Part shown: piece by piece, positions 1 to 6,570 of the stretch
Position numbering within the stretch: position 1 is the stretch's first letter
Layout: each line of letters starts with the position of its first letter
Program-made: the position numbers and the translations under genes
The notes under the pieces: model-generated
The model's database searches: none
What the model was told of the DNA's origin: nothing
What the model saw: the letters and a program-made list of their open reading frames with translations, nothing else
Assembly (NCBI GenBank): GCA_031287845.1
Contig: JAITSI010000006.1
Coordinates: forward strand, 1 to 15,064
Reading direction: 5' to 3'
Length of the DNA: 15,064 nt
Origin: Puniceicoccales bacterium
Lineage (GTDB): Bacteria; Verrucomicrobiota; Verrucomicrobiia; Opitutales; JAIRLM01

Positions 1-36
1 CGGTGGGGAAAAGCGGCGGCGGCGGCAATTTCAGGC

Positions 37-65
37 TTGCCAAGGTGCTGGGCCGGTCCTCTGCT
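37..65 (+). promoter_or_regulatory. Possible tRNA promoter
   Basis: TTGCCA (37-42) is followed after 17 bases by TCTGCT (60-65), ending 8 bases before the tRNA. The TTGCCA hexamer also occurs upstream of pntAA and of the small gene at 14019, which supports it as this organism's -35 form. The -10 is poor, so the call is weak. Confidence 0.3.
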
Positions 66-73
66 GGCGCCAG

Positions 74-148
74 GCTTCCATAGTTCAAAGGATAGAACGC
101 CGGTCTCCGGAACCGGTGATTTGGGTTCGAGTCCCGATGGAAGCGCCA
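74..148 (+). tRNA. tRNA-Arg (anticodon CCG), CCA encoded
   Basis: All four arms fold by eye. The acceptor stem GCTTCCA (74-80) pairs perfectly with TGGAAGC (138-144). The D stem is GTTC/GAAC. The anticodon stem is CCGGT/ACCGG with loop CTCCGGA, giving anticodon CCG at 107-109, which reads the CGG arginine codon. The T arm has the TTCGAGT loop. The discriminator base is G145 and the CCA tail is encoded at 146-148. A GC-rich hairpin begins in the CCA itself. The MATE gene starts 37 bases downstream and may be read from the same transcript. Confidence 0.93.
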
Positions 149-164
149 CCGCCGGTGGCGGTGG
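146..164 (+). terminator. GC hairpin directly abutting the tRNA 3' end
   Basis: An 8-bp perfect stem, CCACCGCC (146-153) with GGCGGTGG (157-164), closes on a 3-base loop. No U tract follows directly; the nearest is TTTT at 182-185. It could be an attenuator, a processing signal for RNase E/Z-type maturation, or simply a stable structure. The stem includes the encoded CCA, so in the precursor it would compete with normal end maturation. Confidence 0.4.
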
Positions 165-185
165 GGACCCCGCTGATTCTGTTTT

Positions 186-1535
186 ATGAAGGCATTGACG
201 AAGTATGCCGGCGGCTCCATGGCGGAGCTGTGGGCCGTTTCCTGGCCGCTCATCGTCACCTCCGCCGCCAACATGCTCATGCTGTTCGGGGACAGGATCA
301 TCCTGGCGCACTATTCCCGGGAGGCTTTCAATGCGAACGTGGCGACCATGCCCTGGGTCTGGGCCATCTACTTTCCCCTATTTTCCATCGTGTTCAGCGC
401 CAACGTCCTCGTGGGCCGCTACAACGGCGCCGGCACCTACCACAAAATTGGCCCGGCGGTCTGGCAGATGCTCTGGCTGTCCCTGGGTCTGCTGGTGCCC
501 CTGGTGCCGCTTTCCTGGTACCTGGCCCCCCACCTGCTGTCGGACAGCGTGCGGGAGCTTGGCACCCCCTACCTGCGCATCGTCCTCCCCTCCATACCCA
601 TCTCCCTCGCCGCCTTCGGCGCCATGGACGCATTTTTCACCGGCCGGGGGCGGACTCTCTTCGTTTCCGCCGTTGCCCTGCTGTGCAACCTGCTCAACCT
701 GGTCCTGGATGTCCTGCTTGTCTTCGGCATCGGCCCATTTCCGGCCATGGGAATCTGCGGCGCCGCCTGGGGAACGGTCATTTCCCAGTTCGCCGGCCTA
801 TTTTTACTCGCCCGCTTCCTGTTCACGGAGGAGAACGGCAAAAACTACCGGGTCTTCGACGCCCGCCTGGATAAAAAAATTTTTAAGGAATGCCTGCGCA
901 TCGGCTCGCCGATGGCACTGGGCGGAGCCGTGAATTTTTTCCTCTGGAGCTGGATTCTGCAGGTCATGGCCAGCCAGGTGAGCGCGGACAATTACACCGC
1001 CTTCGGCGTTTCCACGACCCTTTTCCATCTCATCCTGTTCGTGGTCGAGGGGATCAGCCTGGGCGTGGGAACCATCGTTGCCAACGCCTACGGCGCCGGC
1101 GCCTGGTCCGTGGTGGAAAGGAATAGCCGCTCCTGGATGCTCCTGGCACTGGCGGTCGCCGCGGTCAGTTTCGTTGCCCTGGTGCTATTTCCCGGGCCGC
1201 TGCTGGCGCTGTTCGTTTCCGGGCCCATGGAAGAGTCTTTCCGGAGGGCTCTTAGGGCCATGCTCCTCTGCTGCTGGATCATGGGCTCCTTCGACTGCTT
1301 TGGCTATAACCTGCGGCAGATTTTGACGGCATTCGGGGACACGATCTTCACCACGGTGGTCGGCCTGCTCGGCTATGGCTGCCTGGTCATCGCCCCCAGC
1401 TACTTCGCCCTGTGCCTGACCCACCACGCCGCCTCATTCCTGGCAATCGAGACCGTCGGCCAGGGCAGCATCGCCATCGCCTTCTTTTTCCGCTACCGGC
1501 GCCACTGGCTCCTGCCCCACCGGGGTGGCGCCTAA
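186..1535 (+). CDS. MATE family multidrug/metabolite efflux protein
   Basis: This 449-residue protein is almost entirely hydrophobic, with about 12 membrane-spanning stretches in two similar halves, which is the length and layout of the MATE (multi-antimicrobial extrusion) family. Family-like features include the N-terminal stretch WAVSWPLIVTSAANMLMLFGDR (about residues 17-38) and the motif GAAWGTVISQF near residue 194. MATE proteins export cationic drugs or metabolites using Na+ or H+ gradients; the substrate cannot be read from sequence. The ATG at 186 gives a standard N-terminus; a second in-frame ATG lies at 219. No Shine-Dalgarno sequence precedes either, so translation may be leaderless or the gene may be read through from the tRNA. 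The last 102 bases overlap the 3' end of the opposite-strand rluD gene. Confidence 0.85.
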   Translation: MKALTKYAGGSMAELWAVSWPLIVTSAANMLMLFGDRIILAHYSREAFNANVATMPWVWAIYFPLFSIVFSANVLVGRYNGAGTYHKIGPAVWQMLWLSLGLLVPLVPLSWYLAPHLLSDSVRELGTPYLRIVLPSIPISLAAFGAMDAFFTGRGRTLFVSAVALLCNLLNLVLDVLLVFGIGPFPAMGICGAAWGTVISQFAGLFLLARFLFTEENGKNYRVFDARLDKKIFKECLRIGSPMALGGAVNFFLWSWILQVMASQVSADNYTAFGVSTTLFHLILFVVEGISLGVGTIVANAYGAGAWSVVERNSRSWMLLALAVAAVSFVALVLFPGPLLALFVSGPMEESFRRALRAMLLCCWIMGSFDCFGYNLRQILTAFGDTIFTTVVGLLGYGCLVIAPSYFALCLTHHAASFLAIETVGQGSIAIAFFFRYRRHWLLPHRGGA

Positions 1536-2435
1536 AAAGGGAATAAAATCCGCCGGCAGGGGTGCCCGGAGGAGGAGCGGCTGGCCCGTTTCCGGATGGC
1601 CGCAGCGCAGCTCCGCGGCGTGGAGGAGGAGGCGGGGGGGCACGAAGGGGAAGGGAGGAGGGGGCATGGGTCCGTAGGTGCGGTCCCCCAGGATGGGATG
1701 GCCCATGGAGGCCAGGTGGACGCGGATTTGATGGGTGCGGCCGCTGTGGATGTGCACGGCCAGGTGGCACCAGCCGCCCGCGCAGCGGCGCAGAATTTCC
1801 CAGTCGCTGCGGGCCGGCCGCCCGTCTTCCCGGATGGCCATGCGGGTGCGGCGGCGGGGATCCCGGCCGATGGGGCCGTCGATGGTTCCCCGGCAGCGGC
1901 AGGGATGGCCGGCGGCGATGGCCTGGTAGCATTTTTCCACCCGGCGCCGCTGGAATTGGCGTTGCAGGGAAAGGAGGGCGCCCTCCTCCTTGGCGAAGAG
2001 CAGAACGCCGCTGGTGTCCCGGTCTAGCCGGTGCACCACGCCGGGCCGGATGGGATCCTGGCCCCGGGCCAGTTTTCCCCCCGTGTGCTCCAGGAGCAGT
2101 TCCACCAGGGATTCGCCGCCGTGGGGGGTCGGGTGGACCACGGCGCCGGCCGGCTTGTCGACGGCGACGAGCACCTCATCCTCGAAGAGAATGGTCAATT
2201 TGCCCGGCCGCGGCCGCGGCCGCTCCGCCACCGGCCAGCGGACCTGCACCCTCTGGCCGGCCCTCGCCCTCTGGCCCGGCCTGGGAACCTGCCCGTCGAC
2301 CAGGATCAGCCCCTGGGCCATGGCCCGCTGGATTTGGCTGCGGCTTTTTTCCAAAAAAATGCGGGCCAGGGCCAGGTCCAGCCTCCAGCCGTCGCAGTCT
2401 TCGGCCAGGACCAGGCAGATTCCGTCAGCGGCCAT
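1434..2435 (-). CDS. rluD: RluD-type 23S rRNA pseudouridine synthase
   Basis: This 333-residue protein converts specific uridines in RNA to pseudouridine. An N-terminal S4 RNA-binding domain (about residues 18-66, RLDLALARIF... through QRVQV) is followed by the RluA/RluD catalytic domain. The signature HRLDRDTSG at residues 135-143 contains the catalytic aspartate, Asp138. Other family blocks are VDKPAGAVVHPTP (about 92-104), SGRTHQIRVHL and HPILGDRTYG. The domain order matches RluD, but the exact target (RluD, RluC or RluA class) is an inference. The start codon overlaps the end of the upstream M29 peptidase gene by 11 bases, indicating translational coupling. About 35 residues follow the usual family end and are encoded antisense to the MATE gene; this acidic tail is probably not conserved. 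Confidence 0.88.
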   Translation of the reverse strand: MAADGICLVLAEDCDGWRLDLALARIFLEKSRSQIQRAMAQGLILVDGQVPRPGQRARAGQRVQVRWPVAERPRPRPGKLTILFEDEVLVAVDKPAGAVVHPTPHGGESLVELLLEHTGGKLARGQDPIRPGVVHRLDRDTSGVLLFAKEEGALLSLQRQFQRRRVEKCYQAIAAGHPCRCRGTIDGPIGRDPRRRTRMAIREDGRPARSDWEILRRCAGGWCHLAVHIHSGRTHQIRVHLASMGHPILGDRTYGPMPPPPFPFVPPRLLLHAAELRCGHPETGQPLLLRAPLPADFIPFLGATPVGQEPVAPVAEKEGDGDAALADGLDCQE

Positions 2436-3549
2436 CGCCGTCCAGGAGCTGGTCCGGATTCAAAGGCCGCAGGTCCCGGGGCAGGAATAGGCCATCCCGG
2501 CGGATCACTTCGCCGTCCAAGATCACCTCGCCGCCGCCCCATTCCGGCCGCTGGCACAGCACCAGGTCCCAGTGCACCTGGGAGCGGTTGCCGTTGTCCG
2601 CCTCATTTTCGTAGGCCTGGCCCGGGGTGAGGTGCAAAGAACCGGCCATTTTTTCGTCGAAGAGGATGTCGCCGACCGGTTCGGTGACATGGGGATGGAA
2701 GCCGAGGGAAAATTCCCCCACCCGGCGGGCCCCCGGGTCGGAGTCCAGGATGGCGTTCAGCTGTTCGCCGCGGTTGGCCGTGGCCGCGACGATGCATCCC
2801 CCGCGGAAGGTGAGCCGCACGTTTTCAAAGCAGTGGCCGTGGTAGTGGGATGGGATGTTGTAGGAGATGACCCCCTCCACGCTGTCCAGGACCGGGGCGG
2901 AGAAGACTTCGCCGTCGGGGATGTTGCGGTCTCCCCCGCAGGCCACGGCGCCGATGCCTTTTAGAGAAAAGCAAATATCCGTTCCCGGGCTCAAAATTTG
3001 CACCCGGTCCGCCCGCTCCAGCCGGTCCCGCAGGGCGGCCATGCCCGGCTCCAGCCTGGCGTAGTCAAAGGTGCAGACCCGGAAGAAGAAATCGAAAAAA
3101 TCCTCCGTGGAGCGGTGGGCGGACTGGGCCATGGAGGCGTTGGGCCAGCGGAGGACCACCCAGCGGGTACCGTTGACCCGCCGGTCGTGGACCGGCTTCA
3201 TGCAGGCATGGTAGAGGTTCTGCCGTTCCATGGGCACGTCGGACATCTCGTGGAGATTTTCCGCGCCGCGCAGCGCCACGTAGCACTGCATGGCCTCCAT
3301 CTCCGCCATCTCCACCGCCGCCGCCGTGTGGAACTCCTCCTCCGTCCCGTGGAGCAGAAATTCCCGGCCGATGCGGCCCCAGGTCCCCCGCACGAAGGGA
3401 TGTCCTCCCCGGCCCCGGATGGCCCGCATGAGCGCCAGCACCATTTCCTCCGGCACGGCGGAGAAGGCAATCAGAACCCTCTCCCCCGGCTGGACTTTTA
3501 GTGAAAATTCCGTCAATAGGGCGGCGAGACGTTCCAGACGTGGGTCCAC
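2425..3549 (-). CDS. M29 family metallo-aminopeptidase (aminopeptidase T/AmpS type)
   Basis: A 374-residue protein of normal length for peptidase family M29, cytoplasmic two-metal (Zn or Co) aminopeptidases that remove N-terminal residues from peptides. The expected ligand series is visible: Glu214 (in PDGEVFSAP), Glu279 (in VGEFSLGFHP), His306 and Tyr313 (in HLTPGQAY), and His326/Asp328 (in VHWDL). The spacings H-x6-Y and H-x-D match those I recall for aminopeptidase T. The start is GTG at 3549, chosen because AGGAG lies six bases upstream (3560-3556). It is the first gene of a two-gene unit with rluD and is divergent from pntAA across 81 bases that hold an inverted TTGCCA pair. The pairing with rluD is probably positional rather than functional. 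Confidence 0.87.
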   Translation of the reverse strand: MDPRLERLAALLTEFSLKVQPGERVLIAFSAVPEEMVLALMRAIRGRGGHPFVRGTWGRIGREFLLHGTEEEFHTAAAVEMAEMEAMQCYVALRGAENLHEMSDVPMERQNLYHACMKPVHDRRVNGTRWVVLRWPNASMAQSAHRSTEDFFDFFFRVCTFDYARLEPGMAALRDRLERADRVQILSPGTDICFSLKGIGAVACGGDRNIPDGEVFSAPVLDSVEGVISYNIPSHYHGHCFENVRLTFRGGCIVAATANRGEQLNAILDSDPGARRVGEFSLGFHPHVTEPVGDILFDEKMAGSLHLTPGQAYENEADNGNRSQVHWDLVLCQRPEWGGGEVILDGEVIRRDGLFLPRDLRPLNPDQLLDGDGR

Positions 3550-3576
3550 GGCCCACTCCTAGCAGCCCGGCCGATT

Positions 3577-3602
3577 CTGGCAAAGTTTTTTTACCTTGCC
3601 AG
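3577..3602. repeat. Inverted repeat between divergent genes (possible operator or paired -35 boxes)
   Basis: CTGGCAA (3577-3583) and TTGCCAG (3596-3602) form a perfect 7-bp inverted repeat around a 12-base T-rich spacer. Each arm contains TTGCCA read outward, toward the aminopeptidase gene on the minus strand and toward pntAA on the plus strand. It may be two back-to-back -35 elements or a site for a dimeric regulator. On the minus side no clear -10 is present, because the expected place is taken by the ribosome binding site. Confidence 0.4.
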
Positions 3603-3625
3603 GTTCCCAATTCCCACCCTAGCTC
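3596..3625 (+). promoter_or_regulatory. Predicted pntAA promoter (leaderless)
   Basis: TTGCCA (3596-3601), an 18-base spacer and TAGCTC (3620-3625) end five bases before the pntAA ATG. Transcription starting about seven bases after the -10 would begin on or beside the start codon. No Shine-Dalgarno sequence is present on this strand. A T7 run lies just upstream of the -35. Confidence 0.45.
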
Positions 3626-3630
3626 CTCCC

Positions 3631-4755
3631 ATGCGCGTTGCTGCCCTCCGGGAGTGGAATTCCCAGGAGCGGCGCTGTGCCATCACGCCGGAGACGGCCA
3701 GGCGGCTGGGGGAGGCGGGATGGACCGTCCTGCTTCAGAAAAATTTGGGCCAGGCGGCCGGCTTCCCCGACGGCGCCTACGGCGATGGCGTGGAGTGGGA
3801 GGAGGACTGGAAAAAAATTCTCCCCAAAGCCTCGCTGCTGCTCCTGCTGCGGCCGCCGGAGGAGGAAGAAATAGCCCTGCTGCGGCCCGGCTCGGCGCTG
3901 GTGGGATTTTTGCGGCCCTTCGACCGCGGGGACCGGCTGCGGACTCTGGCGGAGCGGGGCGTGCGGGCCATTTCCCTGGAACTTCTCCCGCGGACCACCC
4001 TGGCCCAGTCCATGGACGTGCTCAGCTCCCAGGCCGGTCTGGCGGGCTATGCGGCCGTGATCCGGGCGGCGTCGCTCCTGCCCAAGCTCTTCCCCATGCT
4101 GGTGACGCCGGCGGGAACGGTGCAGCCGGCGCGAATCTTTGTCATCGGCGCAGGGGTGGCGGGGCTGCAGGCCATCGCCACGGCCAGGCGGCTCGGGGCG
4201 CTGGTGGAGGCATTCGACTCCAGGCCGGCCGTTGAGGAGCAGGTGCGCTCCCTGGGGGCAAAATTTCTCCGCATTGACCTGGGCCAGACCGGGGCGACGG
4301 CCCAGGGCTACGCGCTGGAACTTTCCGAAGAGCAGAGGGAGGCGCAGCGGAGGGCTATGCTGCAGTCCTGCGCCCGGGCGGACGCGGTGATCACGACGGC
4401 GAAGGTTTTTGGAAAAAAAGCCCCCATCCTGGTTACCCGGGAGATGCTGGATGCCATGCGGCCCGGCAGCCTGGCCATCGACCTGGCCGTGGAGGCGGGC
4501 GGCAACGTGGAGGGCCTGGCCGGGTCCGGCGACCGGGTAAGCGGGAACGGGGTACGGCTCATCGGCCTTCCCGCCGGGGAGAATGACTTTCCCGCGACGG
4601 CGTCCCAGCTGCTGGCCAACAACCTGGCACAGCTCATCCTGCACCTGACGGGAAAGGACGGGTCGCTCCGCTGGAACCTTTCCGACGGCATTTTATCCGC
4701 CTGCGCCGTGGCCGGGGATGGGCGGGTGCTCTGGCCAAAAACCGCGGCGGCATAG
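3631..4755 (+). CDS. pntAA: NAD(P) transhydrogenase, alpha subunit part 1 (NAD(H)-binding domain I)
   Basis: A 374-residue soluble domain I of proton-translocating transhydrogenase, which transfers hydride from NADH to NADP+ using the proton gradient. It resembles the alanine dehydrogenase/PntA fold. The N-terminus has the family pattern REWNSQERRCAITPETA. The NAD-binding loop is GAGVAGLQA (residues 173-181), followed by the acidic/arginine pattern AFDSRPAVEEQV. The conserved KAPILVTREML and MRPGSLAIDLAVEAGGN blocks are present. It lacks the C-terminal membrane segments of the E. coli PntA fusion; these are encoded next door by pntAB, as in the three-subunit Rhodospirillum type. The ATG at 3631 matches the family N-terminus but has no ribosome binding site. 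Stop at 4755, then 12 bases to pntAB. Confidence 0.93.
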   Translation: MRVAALREWNSQERRCAITPETARRLGEAGWTVLLQKNLGQAAGFPDGAYGDGVEWEEDWKKILPKASLLLLLRPPEEEEIALLRPGSALVGFLRPFDRGDRLRTLAERGVRAISLELLPRTTLAQSMDVLSSQAGLAGYAAVIRAASLLPKLFPMLVTPAGTVQPARIFVIGAGVAGLQAIATARRLGALVEAFDSRPAVEEQVRSLGAKFLRIDLGQTGATAQGYALELSEEQREAQRRAMLQSCARADAVITTAKVFGKKAPILVTREMLDAMRPGSLAIDLAVEAGGNVEGLAGSGDRVSGNGVRLIGLPAGENDFPATASQLLANNLAQLILHLTGKDGSLRWNLSDGILSACAVAGDGRVLWPKTAAA

Positions 4756-4767
4756 GGAGGAAAGTTC

Positions 4768-5049
4768 ATGGACGGGTCACTGCTGCTCTTGCTGCTGTCG
4801 CTGACGGGCCTGCTGGGCCTGGAACTGCTGCGGAGGGTTCCGCCCCGGCTGCACACGCCGCTCATGTCCGGTGCCAACGCCCTCTCCGGGGTCGTTGTGC
4901 TCGGTGCCATCGCCGCCGCCGGTGACGGACCCGGCGCTTCCCCGCTGGCCCTGCTCGCCGTTGCCCTGGCCGCGGTGAACGTGGTGGGCGGCTACCTTGT
5001 GACGGACCGCATGCTGCGCTTTTTTGGAACGGAGCGGAGGAGGGATTGA
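4768..5049 (+). CDS. pntAB: NAD(P) transhydrogenase, alpha subunit part 2 (membrane)
   Basis: This 93-residue membrane protein supplies the first part of the proton channel of transhydrogenase. Three hydrophobic segments are visible at about residues 4-21, 38-52 and 58-76. The family signature RLHTPLMSGANALSGVVVLG occupies residues 27-46. The length is usual for the separate PntAB subunit. A strong ribosome binding site, GGGAGG at 4755-4760, sits seven bases before the ATG. The gene lies 12 bases after pntAA and 3 bases before pntB, so the three are surely co-transcribed. Confidence 0.93.
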   Translation: MDGSLLLLLLSLTGLLGLELLRRVPPRLHTPLMSGANALSGVVVLGAIAAAGDGPGASPLALLAVALAAVNVVGGYLVTDRMLRFFGTERRRD

Positions 5050-5052
5050 GCC

Positions 5053-6378
5053 GTGCACTGGTTCCACGTGATCTGCATTCTGGGATTTTTTGCCGGGCTG
5101 AAGCTGCTCGGCTCCGTCAAGACGGCCCGGCTGGGCAATGCCATCTCCGCCATCTCCATGCTGCTTGCCATCCTCGCCGCGCCCTGCGGAAAGCATTTTT
5201 GGGGAATTTGGGCCGCCCTCGGGGCCGGTGCGGCCGCCGGTGCCCTCTGCGCCTTTTCCCTGCCCATCACCGCTGCTCCCCAGCTCGTGGCCCTGCTGAA
5301 TAGCCTGGGCGGCCTGGCGAGCTTGCTCGTTGCGGCGGTGGCGCTGGATCTTTCCTCTCCTTTCCTGGCCCTTTCCGCCGCCTTTGCCATCTTCGTCGGC
5401 GGCATCACCTTCACCGGCAGCACCGTCGCCTGCGCCAAGCTGGCCGGCTGGGTCCCATCCCGGCCCGTCGCCGTGCGTCCCGCAAAGGGCGCCAACCCGC
5501 TGCTGACCGGCGTTGCCCTCCTCTGCGCCGCTGCCCTGGCCATTGGCCTGCGCTGCGAGCTGTTCCTAATCTTTCTGTCCCTGGCGCTCGGGCTTACCCT
5601 CATCCTTCCCATCGGCGGTGGGGACATGCCGGTGGTGATCTCCCTGCTGAATAGCCTTTCTGGTGTGGCCGCCGCCCTGGCCGGCCTGCTCATCGGCGAC
5701 ATTTCCGTCACCGTCACCGGCTGCCTGGTCGGTGCCAGCGGAACCTTGCTCACGTTCTCCATGTGCAGGGCAATGAACCGCTCCCTGGCCACCGTGCTCT
5801 TCGGCTCGACGGCTAGCAGTTTGCAAAAAAAACAGGCCACGGCCGCTGCCACGGCCATCGCACCAGAGGATGCCCGCTGGATCCTGGAGGCCGCCCGGCG
5901 CGTGTGCATCGTTCCCGGCTACGGCCTTGCCCTTGCCCAGGCCCAGCATGCCGCCAAGGCCTTTTCCGAGGCCCTGGGGAAGGGCGGCGCTGACGTATTT
6001 TTCGTGCTCCATCCCGTGGCAGGCCGCATGCCTGGCCACATGAGCGTTCTCCTCGCCGAGGCGGACGTGGCCTACGACCAGCTCGTGGAACTGGGTGAGG
6101 CGAACCGGCGCATGGACCAGGTGGACGTGGCCCTGGTGGTCGGCGCCAACGACACGGTCAATCCGGCCGCGGCCGAGGACAGCGGCTCCCCGCTCTACGG
6201 CATGCCGGTGGTGGAGGTCTGGCGGGCCCGCACCGTTCTCGTGCTCAAGCGGGGCAGCGGGGGCGGCTTTTCCGGCCTGGACAATCCGCTCTTTGCCCGG
6301 GGCAACGTGCGCATGGTCTTCGGCGACGCGAAAAAAATTCTCCAGGACCTGGTAACAATCCTGGAGGAGGACCGCTAA
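5053..6378 (+). CDS. pntB: NAD(P) transhydrogenase, beta subunit
   Basis: A 441-residue protein that combines the remaining membrane helices (roughly residues 1-260) with the NADP(H)-binding domain III. Domain III motifs are intact: VPGYG at 287-291, GRMPGH at 324-329, GANDTVNP at 364-371, SPLYGMPVVEVW, and the final FARGNVRMVFGDAKK. Membrane-part family patterns such as SLGGLAS and GGITFTGS also match. Translation starts at GTG 5053, three bases after the pntAB stop; a purine-rich GGAGGAGGG at 5036-5044 serves as ribosome binding site. The complex would generate NADPH for biosynthesis and redox defence. Length is close to the E. coli protein and nothing appears damaged. Confidence 0.95.
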   Translation: MHWFHVICILGFFAGLKLLGSVKTARLGNAISAISMLLAILAAPCGKHFWGIWAALGAGAAAGALCAFSLPITAAPQLVALLNSLGGLASLLVAAVALDLSSPFLALSAAFAIFVGGITFTGSTVACAKLAGWVPSRPVAVRPAKGANPLLTGVALLCAAALAIGLRCELFLIFLSLALGLTLILPIGGGDMPVVISLLNSLSGVAAALAGLLIGDISVTVTGCLVGASGTLLTFSMCRAMNRSLATVLFGSTASSLQKKQATAAATAIAPEDARWILEAARRVCIVPGYGLALAQAQHAAKAFSEALGKGGADVFFVLHPVAGRMPGHMSVLLAEADVAYDQLVELGEANRRMDQVDVALVVGANDTVNPAAAEDSGSPLYGMPVVEVWRARTVLVLKRGSGGGFSGLDNPLFARGNVRMVFGDAKKILQDLVTILEEDR

Positions 6379-6408
6379 AATTCCCCGCACCCTGTCCGCG
6401 GTTCCGAT

Positions 6409-6435
6409 GGAATTGTGCCCCCCATTGCCAATTCC
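6409..6435. terminator. Hairpin after pntB (weak bidirectional terminator candidate)
   Basis: GGAATTG (6409-6415) pairs with CAATTCC (6429-6435) around a 13-base loop, about 30 bases after the pntB stop in the convergent gap with priA. There is no T tract, so intrinsic termination is uncertain. Confidence 0.25.
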
Positions 6436-6534
6436 CCTCTCCCCCGCCCCCCACCCGCCCCCCATAGAGTGCCACGGCAGCGGCATTCCGGGAAGCGAAG
6501 CTGGGGGCAATGCCTCCAAATGTCCCGGCCGGCC
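6415..6534. repeat. Intergenic hairpin-rich repeat, copy A (short form)
   Basis: This stretch between convergent pntB and priA matches the module at 14791-14912. Shared pieces are TTGCCAAT followed by a C-rich tract, GAGTGCC, GGGAAGCGAAGCTGGGG and CCCGGCCGGCC. It lacks the distal part (the CTCAAGAAGTCAAG block) present in copies B and C. It codes for nothing I can support. Confidence 0.55.
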
Positions 6535-6570
6535 ATTGGGGCCAGCGCTGAATTTGCGGATTTTGATCTC

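Noticed and set aside
116..874. Open frame overlapping the tRNA and the MATE gene
   Set aside because: It starts inside the tRNA, is Arg/Pro/His-rich and is a frame shadow of the exporter.
1562..2614. 350-residue open frame antisense to rluD
   Set aside because: Composition is almost only Gly, Arg, Pro and Ala, as expected from the shadow of a GC-rich gene.
3555..3560. AGGAGT as the -10 of the aminopeptidase promoter
   Set aside because: This is better explained as the ribosome binding site six bases from the GTG start.
3619..4644. 341-residue open frame antisense to pntAA
   Set aside because: The opposite strand has the fully recognisable transhydrogenase subunit; this frame shows no family motif.
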